From contig NW_003122908.1 in NCBI RefSeq assembly GCF_000003605.2, forward strand, positions 42,350 to 106,349: 64,000 nt of DNA, in the 5' to 3' direction. Origin of the DNA: Saccoglossus kowalevskii. Its lineage: Eukaryota; Hemichordata; Enteropneusta; Harrimaniidae. Shown here one piece after another: positions 37,121 to 50,100 of the stretch; the first letter of the stretch is position 1, and each line of letters opens with the position of its first letter. Position numbers and translations under genes: made by a program. The notes under the pieces were generated by a model that saw nothing but the letters and a program-made list of their open reading frames with translations, was not told the DNA's origin and searched no databases.

Positions 37121-38473
37121 ATTTTCTGTACTATTAGAAAAAAAACACGTATGTATTAATTGCGGGAGGGAGGGGGTGAGCTGTGTTTAACGGAAAGTCG
37201 CAACAAATGTCTGGATAAATAGATAGATACGCGGCCGTACTTGATATCAATAGTTGTTTAATTGCCACTTGTAAGGGCCCACCCATTGACATTAATATCG
37301 CCACGTGACAGATTTCCCCCATTGTCCCGACTCGTGTTATTTGTTTTGTTGCTTTGCAAGATACGGCCAGTTAATATCGCTGTGGTCGGATCTATATAAG
37401 CGTAATCATCTATTCATGAACATATTAACCACGGACTAGTAACATACGCTAAGCCGATTTCCATGTGCTAGCATCATCAGGCCGACACAACGTACGGCAA
37501 TAATCCCAGGCAGCGTGCTCGGCAGTATGGTAAAGCGTCAAACATCAGGAGATCCACGCGCCGGGTAGCGTACGTGTCTCGTTGCTGTGGCTTGCAGATC
37601 TATTCATCGTTACCTTTACGATGTAATAAACAAACTTGTCACGTGAGATTGTGCATTTCCGTAATACTGTGACACGATTTTAGATGGATGACAGCGCGTT
37701 CGAATTTAGTGTAAACATTGTATTTTACTCGTGGGACCCATACCAAACTCGACGCGTTCAAGTTGTAGCGAATGTGCTGTTTAATAATATTAATACACAG
37801 ACGCTACGACCGTGACGAATGACCTTGGCGTTAAAGACTCTTTCTTTTCGCAGGTCAATTTCACTAGGAAACAATGACAATACGAAAGTACGCACAACTA
37901 TATATAAATTGCTTCCTGTCCGAGTTCTTCGTATACTTCTTTAAGATATTTACGTAATGTTTAAACAACGCACATTTTTTCAATACGGATATAGGTTGAA
38001 AAATTATCAGGTTAAATATGTTCACGTTTCTACAAGTAGATGTGGGTTTGTTTTATTTGTTTTATTACGCCTCTTATCTCTGAAGTGTCCTCCAATCTGG
38101 GCGCTTCCGCTGGCAACATGGAACCTGTTGAGAAATCAAACAGAATACCGATATTGCCATGACTACCACGTAGTCTCGATTTGATCTTCCAAATTAAGTA
38201 TGTCCATGGGCTGCACTTGACAAACACTAACACGCCCATATCTTATTAACGTGTCAAGTAGGGTTATATTTTACCGGAAAGGCCGGCTTTAATTTAACCG
38301 CTACTGTTGAACACATATCTAGTTAACGACCCACCGCGAAGAGAATGACCCCGAGTTTAATCCACGTGGCGTCCACGTTGCCGCGATATCCAAGCGTTAG
38401 TGGTGTCCAATATAATATATATTTTTTTTTTTTTGGAAAATGCAATTACAATTACTAGTACTTTGAATTAAAA
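37121..38473. other. Non-coding block
   Basis: No open frame, splice pair or repeat that I can name. Several CACGTG sites (37302, 37640, 38363) lie in it. Confidence 0.4.
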
Positions 38474-38626
38474 GAATAGAACAACAATATTGCAGTATGA
38501 GACACTGTTTTGTACATAGCTACATTACAGCAAAGTGTTGTCACAGGAAGCGATGATCACATTGTGAGCAATATAACTATATCATAGCAAAATAGCGTCG
38601 TATACTGCAATATTGCTGTTCCATTC
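38474..38626. repeat. Imperfect 153-base hairpin (fold-back element)
   Basis: The outer arms 38474-38498 and 38602-38626 are inverted repeats matching at 23 of 25 positions (GAATAGAACAACAATATTGC... against its complement). Pairing continues inwards with mismatches and small gaps (ACTGTTTTGTACATAG against the complement of CTATATCATAGCAAAATAGC) almost to the centre near 38550. The whole unit therefore folds on itself. It has no coding content. It is either a very small MITE or a long RNA hairpin; no AT-rich target duplication is evident. Confidence 0.65.
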
Positions 38627-39494
38627 TTTCTTGCAGTCACATTAACGAAGTCTGAATTGGGCGTGTAATCACCCTCTGCGAGTACGATTAAACACGACAC
38701 GTGTGAATATTAGTAGTAATCACATAGTATTTCGAATCCTAAGATGGTTGCTCCTTCCATTAACAAATGCTTGTATTAATTGTAAATCAATAATTATATA
38801 AAACATGGCATGGTTGGCGACAATATTATTCACCATAGCAACTGGATCGGGCAACTAGAAAAGTTCCCCATCTCAAATTTATGATAAGCACCCTCGCACG
38901 TCGACCTATGTATCCCATTTCATTTTCTATATTGGCCACAAACAACCCACTTACAAACAAAGACGGTAATGTGATCTCCACAGCATTCTTTGCGTACCTG
39001 TTCTCTTGTTAAATTACACACCTAACCCGGGTATTCACGGTCCAGTACGCACGCACGGAACCCGGGGAACTCCACATGAGCTTGTCAACCGGTATTGTAT
39101 ATCTGAGGCGGTAATCCGATTGCTATAAAATTCCGCTTAAAATACAAAAAACAACTTAAGTGTCAGACCAATGCTGTGTAACCAAGACACCGTGACGATC
39201 GCCGGTGTGGTGATATGTTTCGTAGTAGTAAAATTAACACGGACGGTGTTGAGAGCATCTGTCACTCGTATGTAATTTAATCAACATTTCCTCCCTTGAT
39301 ACAACATTGCGCCCTCTACGTCAGCAGTAATCAGAACCAAGATGTGATCGTTGGTGACGCAGTAACTTTAATTTCAGCCTTCATGATGGCTATTGTAGTT
39401 TTTTGCAGAATGTACCAACCTAAACATACACCCATGAATGTAATTCCTTTTATTTTTTTAAACGGTTCTTTCAGGTGTTTTTTGCGGCTTTTTC
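38627..39494. other. Non-coding block
   Basis: Nothing supported. AT-rich with a few CpG-containing palindromes. Confidence 0.4.
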
Positions 39495-39709
39495 TCAAAC
39501 AGTTTTATTGATTCCAGACTTATTACAAAAAAAACAATGTACGTCTGAGGCAAATTCCATGTGCAAATGCTTGGCCGTACATATACGACGGAGACCATAT
39601 TTCATGTCTGTAGCTACGTGACTGTGTAATTTAAATCGCTCCACCGGTGTCAAACACGCCAGGTGGAATACGTCAACCTTTGGATGTTCCAAGTTCACGT
39701 TCGCATCTG
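39495..39709 (-). CDS. Candidate terminal exon, His/Cys-rich peptide
   Basis: On the minus strand a near-ideal branch-site sequence (CTAACTAACAC) sits just before an acceptor (TCACCAG) ending at 39710. From there one frame, entering in phase 1, is open for 70 codons to a TGA at 39495. The peptide begins DANVNLEHPKVDVFHLACL and ends HCFFCNKSGINKTV. Cys and His pairs (HLAC, HCFFC) hint at metal binding, but the spacing fits no finger I know. On the plus strand the same edge makes a fair donor (CTG/GTGAGT at 39713), so the strand is not settled. No family is recognised. Confidence 0.2.
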
Positions 39710-42464
39710 CTGGTGAGTGTTAGTTAGTGGCTTTTGCCGCACCTGTCCACTGAGTCTCTGAGATACCCACCCAGGGTGGGGGGTCAATTCTTTATTGGTA
39801 TTCAGCTCCCGGGTACGATTTTAACTAATACCTACGAATCATGGATCAATAGCCACTACGAGTGGACTACGGTTTACTGAGACGTAAAGTTACAAAACCA
39901 TTTCACTTCTCCGCTCACCAGAAAGAAACTGAACAATCAAGGCATAATCAAAAAACAAAACAAAAGTTGTTTTTTTCCAAGCTATATCGTGCTATAAGGG
40001 AATATGTTTAATTGAAGTTTATATTTCAGGTCATCTGCTTTGATTTAAAATATTTCACTTCCAAACTGAGCTTGCACTGAGCCAACGCGTTGTAGTCATG
40101 GTAGCGAGAAGTTTTGATAACAGCGTTAGAGTAGAAAATGTAATACTAGAAATGGTGTGTTATCCGCATCAGCTACCTCGGTTAAACTTAATTCGCCAGG
40201 ATATCAATTAACAGTCCTATCCCACCCACGTCCGGTCCATTCCATCAATCTCATATTTCTTTAATGCTACCAGAAATGTTTGTTGGCGAGTTAGTTGATT
40301 TTCCACGGAGTTGCCAGGAGAAAAAAGCCTTGCGTTTGAGTAAACACTAACTTACACGGGTTACGTTTTATTCGTTGAGGGCGGGTGTCATTCTGCCAGT
40401 AGTTAACTAACTACTGTGCCATTTAATGTAACTATTTCTTTGTGCTATGGAAATGGTGAACAATTGAACAAGTTCTGTATTCGATATTGTTCCGGTGTTG
40501 TTTTGTTTCCCATGTTTACTTTGTATCACTCGTGCCGTGATAGCCCGCATTAAAGGGTGACGTCGATAGTCAATTATATATTTAAAATATTAGTTAAAAC
40601 TTGAACCCACTAGGATACAAACAAATTGTAGCCAAAAACTATATCAAAACGCCGTATTTCAGATATCGTTAAAATGACAATATGTCACCATATAGCGTGA
40701 TATTATCCGATCAGTTCGTCAGTTGTGTTCATTTATACAAATCCGCACACTTGAATGATACTTTTTTGACATATCTCTATATAGCGCCACCAAGCGTTGC
40801 AAACTATAAATAAACGAAAGTAACGTGTATGTTTACTGTATGATGTCGCCATAACTTGATAAGCGACGTTTGTTTGAATCAAGCCCCTGACTCGACTATA
40901 AAATCAATATAATGTAGATTTAGGATGACGTGATTTTCATTAATATTCTTCCACGTAAAAATCTCTCCGATGACTCAAACAACTCATCCCAGCTCGTTAA
41001 AATCAGACATAGCAAGACAGTTACCAAAACACAAATTATGGGAATAGTGTAAAAGACCGGGGGCGCATGTTCCCTGATATAGCTTAGATATCTTATCAGA
41101 TATAACGAATTGTGTCTAGTCTCGGAAAACAGCATTCTCAGTTGAAACATCAAACATAATCCGATTGCAATCTCCGTCTAGATATTGATATGTGCGGAAC
41201 TGTTTTAGGAATTTTGGAGCTATGCGTTTCACCGAACCTCTGTTTCAGGTGCAGAGTATATCGAGCAAGGTATTTTGACGAGTTCGGCAACTTTACTTGC
41301 TCGCTCATTTTGAAGTTGTGTGTGACGAGCGCCACTAATGTGCATAGTTAGGCAAGTTTGATTTCTACCCTCTTACACTGTAATTATCTTATCAGTTTCA
41401 GCGCATGGGCAGTTATCGACCAGCAACTTGTCGATCACTCGCGATTGTCAACCTTGAACCGAGTCAGGAATACGACTGAGTCATTCACTCTTGGGGGAAA
41501 TGTTTCTTCTTTTTCACTCGTCGATTTTTTTTTCTCTAATAACCAATGGTTGAATCGATACTAATTCGGTCATTCCACTGTGTCCTCGAAATTCCTCACT
41601 TCCGGTAGACCTTGTAAGCGAGCTGGAATACGTGAAGCGAACAAAAACGCATGTCATGGCCTTGAAATAGAGGACATTAGTACGCGTACTACCAACTATT
41701 ACCGAGAAAGGCGTATTAATTGTAGAGACTCGCTCCACTTTCGGCGCGGATTTTGCGTGACTACGTGAGTGGAGAAATGGTGACCATCGGGAAATAAAAA
41801 AAGAGGGACTAACTAGGCACAGAATATAATTCGATTTAGATGAAATTCAACAATTGTTCCTATCCGTGCTTGATAAATATATGAGAGCTTGGTGTCACCT
41901 TTTAACTTAAACCCCATACCCCTGTTTTTTTTGTGCAGGCGTGCACATCTTGTGTTCATTCGCGATTGCTACGTTATGCTGGATTGGCTAATATTCATTG
42001 CTGTGCCGGGGATTATTACTATTAAGGTCGACCGTATTAACACTTTCCTATTAAACAAATATAATTTATAACAAAAATGACATTCAATATTGTCTCTGTG
42101 TTGCCACGGAAACCCTGTGGTGCTCACCGTTTACTGAAGCAAAACAAGCTATGAATGTAATGTACACATTCTGATACTCTTGCTTCCTGTTTAACTCTCA
42201 CGTGTTCATAAAAAAATGGTATATTTTCGCGACGATGTATGTTCGTTTGTTTGTATCTAACTTACGTGTATACCCAAATCTTTACCATCAAATATACACA
42301 TTTTTTATACTGAATATGCCATGCATATTAATTAGGCAATTTCCATACTAATTATCTAATCGCAACAATTTCTTTCTGTGTATTACAGCTGATATTTTAT
42401 TCGAATTAAACGGAACCCAGTTCACGTGTACTGCGTGTAGTTCAGTGTCAAAAACAAATCAGTG
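39710..42464. other. Non-coding block
   Basis: One acceptor-like site (TTATCAGTTTCAG at about 41400) is followed by open frames in two phases, but no donor follows. Nothing else is supported. Confidence 0.4.
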
Positions 42465-42615
42465 ATGGAATGAATGAATGGATGAATAAATGGAATTTAT
42501 TCCATCTTGAAGGACAGTAAAACAAATAATTAATTGTATATTAAAGATTATTATATGGTGGGGGTCATGGAGGTAGTTTATTCCGTGACCCTGTACATGA
42601 TAAATAAATAAATAA
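42465..42615 (-). mobile_element. LINE-like 3' tail relic
   Basis: Read on the minus strand, T-rich sequence containing TTTATTTATTTATCATG is followed by GGAATAAATTCC and then TTCATCCATTCATTCATTCC: an AATAAA-like signal and a short tetranucleotide tail, the layout of many LINE 3' ends. Within it, GGTCATGGA (42563-42571) and TCCGTGACC (42582-42590) form an imperfect hairpin. No coding part survives. The tail unit is the same tetranucleotide as the array at 4.83 kb. Confidence 0.3.
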
Positions 42616-45600
42616 ATAATATAATAACTTAAATAATTTAAAAACATAAATAGTGACTGTAACAGATTAAACTTAAGAAATCAGTTATTACATATTAATT
42701 AGGTAGTTTGTATATTATAATTAACACGTCATTTTGGTTTTTGTTTATGTCAACAATAAACTAAGTATGACATCACTACGCCTGTTCTTATGACATGTCG
42801 CACTAATTGCACGCAACTCCTTCCTCCATCGTTCACCATGCGAAGTTGTCCATTTATCGCATGGACCCGATAATTATCTTATGACAAGAACAAGGTCGTT
42901 GACGCATATTTTGTCGTCACTTGGCCCTTAGAGTTTTTCAATGTCAAACTTTACCTTTCGCTGCTTTCCTGAGAAAAGTCGCTAAAAAGTCACGTTTTCT
43001 CCGCAAAGTATATTCATTTTTGTCCCCAGATCAAAGACTTGTGCGTGTTTTTGAAAAGTTTGCTAAATCGGCCAAGGTCACGTGATTTCAACACCACGCA
43101 CAAGGATATCTTGAAATTCGGTTGTATGAAACTATACATGGAGGCGCTTGGTTGTCACGGTCACCTCGCTCCTGATTAACATTTAACGATAGGAATAATT
43201 TCATAATCGATTAGAGAAACTACATTTTAAAATAAAATAAAAAGTTAAATAATTGTTGTGTATTTTCTCTTATAATTTAATTATATTTTGCTCGTTTTTA
43301 TGAGCTTCATTACAGCAAATTGCAATGTATCGTAGCACATCGACCACTTTCTCTACACGATTTGTAATTGTTTTCCTAACCTAAGCTGATGGTTGTTATG
43401 GTTATTGGACATAGGCAATATTTTGTTTTAAAGTTTCAACATTTAAAAAAAATTAATGGTAATTTAAATATTGATGTTAATGGAATTGACAATCAACGTC
43501 AACGTATCAGCATGGAACTCCATTCAGATACGATCAACTCGGCTCGAAATTAACACTGGGTCTATAGCAGCCATAATTGATTTTTTAGGGTGTAGTATTA
43601 CTACGGTACCCATGTAAAATAAATGATACATTAAGATAATAAAATATCCTCAATGAAAACTACACTACGAACCTCTTAGTAATTATTTAATATATATTTG
43701 CATTTTGGTTAAATAAAAAAAAAGAAAAACAGTTATTAATATTTAGTTTGTAATATAATTTGTGTATCTTCCACTTTGTGATTCGGCAACAAACTAACGA
43801 TCTATTTTAAGCGTGATGATATTTATTAGGGGAACGCACGGGAGCACGATCAGCTCATATGTGGTTTAATGATATCCACAAAGGTTCCAAAATGAACCGG
43901 GAATTTGATTGACATGTATCGATAACAATATCGCGGTGAAGATGGCGGGAAAACGATCGGCGAAAAATGGACTGAAAATATTCAATATTATCGAATATAT
44001 TGGATTGATCTCGTACATGAGTAGCACACAAGAACGATAACGGTAAAAAAAATAAAAAAATAGGTTTACGAAAATCATACCACGCTAAGACGTGTCTTGT
44101 TTTACTACGATGTGTCGTCACCATGAGTGTTAGATTTGTTTTTATTTCGGAAGCCTGTTATTGTTTTCTTTGCGCTGTATCATCCTGATATGATGGCGAA
44201 TTGCGATGAGATCTGAAATTACCATGACGACGCGAAAAGATGAAAAATAATTGACTGGTTTAATTCTGAGTTGCTATCGACAATTCTGAACTTGAATGAC
44301 GGGGTGTGGTATTGCCAGTTATATCGTGGTTAAATATTTGGAATGGGATAAGTAGGCCAGCGGGATATTTATTGACCGCCTCCCAAAGCTCAGGTAGTTG
44401 ACATTATTTTAATTAGTATGCCTTTATTAGGAAACTGGCATGACCCACAATTCAATGCGAGATATAGTGTGGCTTGTTAGGCAGTGAGCGGAGCATTAAA
44501 TAAATTACATTAATGCGATTGTGAGGGATATAAATTGACAATAGTTTTTTTTTGTAACTGCAGGAATTCTGTCGCGGTACAGATGTTTTTTCGATGTAAT
44601 ACAATTATTTGGGGATTTAGGAATACACGACCTCTTGTAGATTGGTATCATCGTCCCCTATATGTCTGCGCCGGTCAATGGGGAAAAAAACACCGGGGCG
44701 ACTGAAGCACTATCATTCGCGGCGAAAAAGAGTTCAGTCGCGTATTTCATTATTTTTTTGTTGCAGTTTATAGCTTTCATCGCTCAGAAAACGGAAGTGA
44801 CAGACAGATGACTGGTCGCCGTTTGATTGACGGTTTGAGGGGTGGGCTTGGAATGGCGACACGTTTGCAATTGACGCGTAAAACAAGAGACCCGTTTTAC
44901 GTTGGGAATTAATAGCTCTGTTTTTCTACGAACCAAATTAGCACAGGGCTTCACTTTTTTATATTTATTGTCTGGGTGTGGGTACCCAGTTACATGCACA
45001 AATTAGCATTTTTTTGAGGACACGTTGCGTTTGTTAACATTGTATATGAATAAAAGCGACTATCGTTGTTTTGACATGTGGCCAATAATTAAAAAAATAT
45101 TTCTATTTATAAATACATACCAGTAAATAGATAATAACAAGCAATTTAACCAAGCCTTTTACTTTTTTTTTATTTATGTTGTTTCTCTTTAATTGTGCCG
45201 TCGTATGAAAAGGTTTAATTTCATTTTAATTGAAAATAAATACCCGCCTTATAATCCGATGTGTATTATTGTTCAGCGCTTTCTTTTATATTCGCAATAA
45301 ATAAGCCAAAATAAAACCGGCTAGGCAGTAATTTTATAATGAGCTGTTTATAGGTATGACAAAAAAAAGGCGATTTTTTGTCTGTGGAAACCTTCGAAGA
45401 CCGTATACACCGGGGTAACATGGGGCCGCATGTCTATCTATACGTAGAGCATATGGTCGGGTTAGTGATCAACAACATCCTTGATTGACTCGCACTAGCA
45501 ACATATCGACATACATGTCTATCTATATTTGCATGTCATGCACGTGCAGGGAGTCAAGACCCACCCCCACAATGCGATGCCCTCTACCAGCTATGACCAC

Positions 45601-47067
45601 CATTAAACCCTTCCGTCAAGTTTGGGGAAGGGGATTGAGTGATAAACTTGACCAAACATTAAAGTCGGTCGGTAAAATTTTATATTCTTAGAATATTTTA
45701 TGAATTTAAATTAATGATCCGTTAACAACGGTTGCACCTGGTGCTTTCGCGAACATTGAAGGTCGCAATATTTTGCGGGTGTCTTAATTTTGACCCAACT
45801 GTTGCGGTGGCAGTTACCCTCCACATCCACCTGGCATAGCCGATTTTGTAAACGGCTGTTTTTTAGACTTACTTAGTGATTATTTGTTTCCTTTTAAGTA
45901 ATACAGGCGATGTCGCAGGTCACGCCGATGGCTTAGTATACAAGCACATGTTCACGAGTGTGATACTATACTGACTGATCCAAAGGCCCCGCAAAATTCA
46001 CTCAGTTGACGGCAACTGTCTGCGTATAGTCTAGCAAAGGAAGAATTCTTGAATTTACGTATTGGTAATAATAACATAAAAATAAAATGTATGAACCATC
46101 CGGTCAATGCAAATATGCGGCCCGGGATAATTCGTAGTTTCTGTGCAGCTCCCTCATGGCGATAATGCTCATAATGATTAAGAATCCTTGCCCGCACCGC
46201 GTTACAATTATAATGCATTATAATACATAAAAAGAAATGGGGGAAATAGAATTTCAGTTGGCTGAAAAATTGTTTTGTTTACATTTTTTCCCATTATTTT
46301 ATTGTGCATTAAACAAACACGGATTAGGAAAGAGAGTGCGTGAAACGAACACTTTCAAAAAGTCATTTCACCGTTTACACCATCTGTGAAGTGAAATTGA
46401 AATGAAATAAAAACACTACGAATAGAATTCTAATTGGGATACGTATGGACCTATTCATCGAATACCCATTATATCATCAGTTCGTTGCAACGCGATGGGT
46501 ATTATACGACATATAATATTCTGGCTGTCGAATGCCACTTGTAATTATCGTGGGTTGGTCTCGTGTCATCGCATTTCATTATCTCCACAGAGGATCGCAT
46601 GCATCGCAAATTGTGTAATCACTCGGCGTCCTAACAGTGACTATACGTGTACTGTAATACGGAGAGTGGGATATGGACTCGCAATACCTACTATTCCCGA
46701 TACCATCAGTTTTACCAAAAGCCGGGGCGAATTATATTTAAAACCCATATAATTTGTTTCTTGTATGTTGAAAAAAAGAAATGACGACCCGAAGCTGTCA
46801 TTTAATAGAATTGTTAAATTATAGTTTCATTTATTATATTTGTATTTCCCCCGATACATTGTATTTCTATCTCTAGCACTCATGTCGGTGTTTTGTTACT
46901 CTAATTTTCTATAAAGACAAAGGCACTGACAGTTTTAGTGGAAGGGATGGTACCGCTATTTCCACGTGTTTTTCGATTTTTGTAAAGAGATGCACTGTGT
47001 TTGGTAGATATTTATATATATCTCCGTTGTTTCGATACTGCCACGTCCCGCGGTCAGGCAGGTCACT
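42616..47067. other. AT-rich non-coding block
   Basis: One of the most AT-rich parts of the window, especially 43.2-43.8 and 45.0-45.3 kb. No exon or named repeat is supported. Confidence 0.45.
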
Positions 47068-47166
47068 CTCTCTCTTCTCTTTTTTCCCATTTTTCTTTAT
47101 CACTTTTTTCTCTTTCTCTCTTCCTCTTTTTTTTCTCTCCCTCGTCCCCCACTCCCCCATTTTTCT
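47068..47166. repeat. Polypyrimidine tract, about 100 bases
   Basis: The plus strand is almost entirely C and T, with only isolated purines, ending in runs of C. Such homopurine/homopyrimidine stretches can form triplex (H-DNA) structure. No exon follows that would make it a splice-site pyrimidine tract. Confidence 0.8.
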
Positions 47167-50100
47167 ATAAACAAATTGTTCCACAGTGTAAATGGACAAA
47201 GCATGTACGTCTACAACGTCAGCATGTTTCGTTTCACTTTCTCGTGTTTCGCCTAATCCCGCAGCTTGCGCGCATTCACAGACCGACGTATGTTCAAGTC
47301 CATTGCTTAATTATTTTTATTTAAAAAAAAAAAAAAAAAAACTGCACGCCGAATTTTAGAGTTGCATTGATAACAGTTTTCTAAAACAGGAATAGTGAAA
47401 ACAATAAAATATGAATTATTTCTATTTAGCGTAGATAGTTGCGGGTCGGCTCTGTATGCTAAAACGACTCATCTTTAAGTTAACACTTGTCGCGGGTTTC
47501 ACTCATTTGTTGGTGTTTTTAAGGGCAATATGTGGTACAATTGACACCGTCATATGAACTGTCGTATGTAAAACTATAGCCGCTTGTGGTTCGAATTATA
47601 GTTCTTCAACTGAATAAATATACATGTTTGATATGCAGTCAGTAACGATGACAATGCGTTTCAATCAAGTGTTTGCAGCTCTGCGGCGTTCAAAAACACA
47701 CCGGCGTACACGTGTATCAGCTAGCTTAACCTACACTTTACACTAAACGTCGGTCAGATCATAGACTTGCATCGAATTAGTTAGTTTCTATTTTAGATAC
47801 TAGTCGTTCGTGACAATATTTTCAGATATGAATCCTCTGTTCTTATCTGACCGCGAGGTCAAACGTTTGCTTCTGAAGAACACTTTACACTTTACTTTAA
47901 ATCGTATGAATCGCAACCATTTATCATCACTACTCCTCCCAGTACACGGTGATGCGGCTCCACGACTGGGTTTCGCAACAACCTGGGCTATTTTCCTTTC
48001 TCTCGCGCACACAACTTTCTTTTCTTCGAAGATAATGGCACAATACGACAGTGTGTGTCGTTTACTTTGATTGACAGCCGAGAGACTGTATCGTAATCAA
48101 TGTTAGAAGTGTCACCTCAACTCGACACATCGATTACTGTAATGGCATACGACAAATCTACACGTCGTCTGATTAGGGTCTATCTTGCAAGGGCATTTAT
48201 ATATGTCAATAGGGTCGACTCGACTCTCGCAAAGCGCAAGCCATCCCCGAGCCCATTCGATTACTTTGCCACTAGCCTGATTGTTAGGCACGCCGTATAA
48301 TTGGTGAAAGGGCGAATTTCTATAATATTTTCTGACATGCAGGCGCATTTAGCACATTTTACCTTCGAGATACAGTCATTGTACAACTGACATTTACCCC
48401 ATCGTATTTCGACATATCTTATTCATCTCGTCTTTATATATATATATATATATGTGTATATATATATGTGTATATATATATATGTGTAAGATATATACTT
48501 GATGTTAATGTATTCGTCGCAATCAGAACGCCAACCGAAATCAATTTATCCCCCCCCCCCGGCATTGACTCCCACATCTCGTCTCTGTCCAAACCCATGT
48601 CAACCATATTTTTTACTCTCCGTTTAAACGACCACGACGTGGCCGTTATCGTCTCATGATTTAAAAAAAAAAATGATTTACGTTTATAAGTGGTCAAAGT
48701 GACGCCATGATATGACGTCATCACTCGACAACGCGCTTCCGAATATCCGGATTACATAATCATTTTTAATCGCAGCTCTGATGTTGTATATTTCCATAAA
48801 ATATACTATTAGTAACCCAAAATGAAGCAAATTTGTGTTTATTTTGGGTGATACATAAATTATGCTTGTTATTGTTTATCTCTGAACAGCCCCCCCACCC
48901 CACCCCCAACTACAGTACATTTTCCGTATGAATATTAACTACGTCATCACCCGACGTGTCAATGTACTAGTAAGTTTGTTTCTTGTTTGCCGGCGGGGGC
49001 AGAAGGTGTTATTTGAAACTAAAGAAATTTTTAATCCCATGTATAATCCCATTTTTTTCGGTGATATAACTGCAATGTATGTGGAACAAGGCTGAGCGTC
49101 GTTGCCTTGGTAACAAGGACGAGATCATGCGGAGGAGGCTATGAATCACACAGCACGGAGGCAGGGTCACGTGACCGATACGTAATTGTGGGAAAGGAAA
49201 TAACTCTGACCCCAGACTCTAACATGCTACACTCCATCGTCACTGACGGGTCAATAATCTTCATTTTCATTATAATTTCCGTCTTTTTTTCAGTAACGAT
49301 GGTAATAAAAATAGCAATAATGATAAATATGAATATTTTTGTTGTTGTACTCAGATTGCTTCTCCTATGCACATGCTTCGATATAGGATTACAAAAAGTA
49401 CTCTAACTTCTTTTGTGTTTTACCCAAAATTTCAATGTTTTGGATAAAATTAAGGATAAATTAGTGATATATATATATATTATTTGACGGAACTATAACT
49501 GCACAGTTATCTGTCATATTTTTTATTAAGGGAAAAGCCCTCCGGTTAGTGGGGGTATCATGGTCGCCGTATATTAGTGCATCGAGATGATTGAGCGAAA
49601 TTAACTGTTATTCTCGAGATATCTTCTTTTGAGACAATTTTTTAGTCGGTCCCAAGTGACGAGACAGACGACGTTTATATTTAGTAATTTTTGTTAAAAT
49701 GATTAAAATTTTAAATTATTAAACACTGTGTTTGATTACCCTGTCGTTAAGAAACTGAAACAAAGTTGTTGATATTAACGTTCGCTCGTTTTTTTTTCTT
49801 CTGGAACACAATATATGGAAGAATATGCAAATATTTTTAACAGTTTGATTTTTTTGGTTACCCTTTCACACGAAATGAGTTTTACTAAGAACTGTGCATT
49901 TGAGCCAAAATATAAAAAAAATGCGTACAAATGTGCAATAACATTTTGGCGGGAAAATGATAAAAAGACGCTGTAGTTTGTCGTCGAGGCAATAGCAGAC
50001 CTGGATGAGTTTACAAAATGCCGTCTTTGTCAAAAACAACTAACCTAATATCTAGACTTTCACTCCTTAATTGAAGAGGATACCTGTTTATTGATTTTGA

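Noticed and set aside
43039-43048. TTGTGCGTGT, start of miR-210
   Set aside because: Diverges immediately after and no hairpin is evident.
47810-48070. Open plus frame after an ATATTTTCAG acceptor shape
   Set aside because: Composition is protein-like, but there is no donor partner, no domain and an equally open minus strand.
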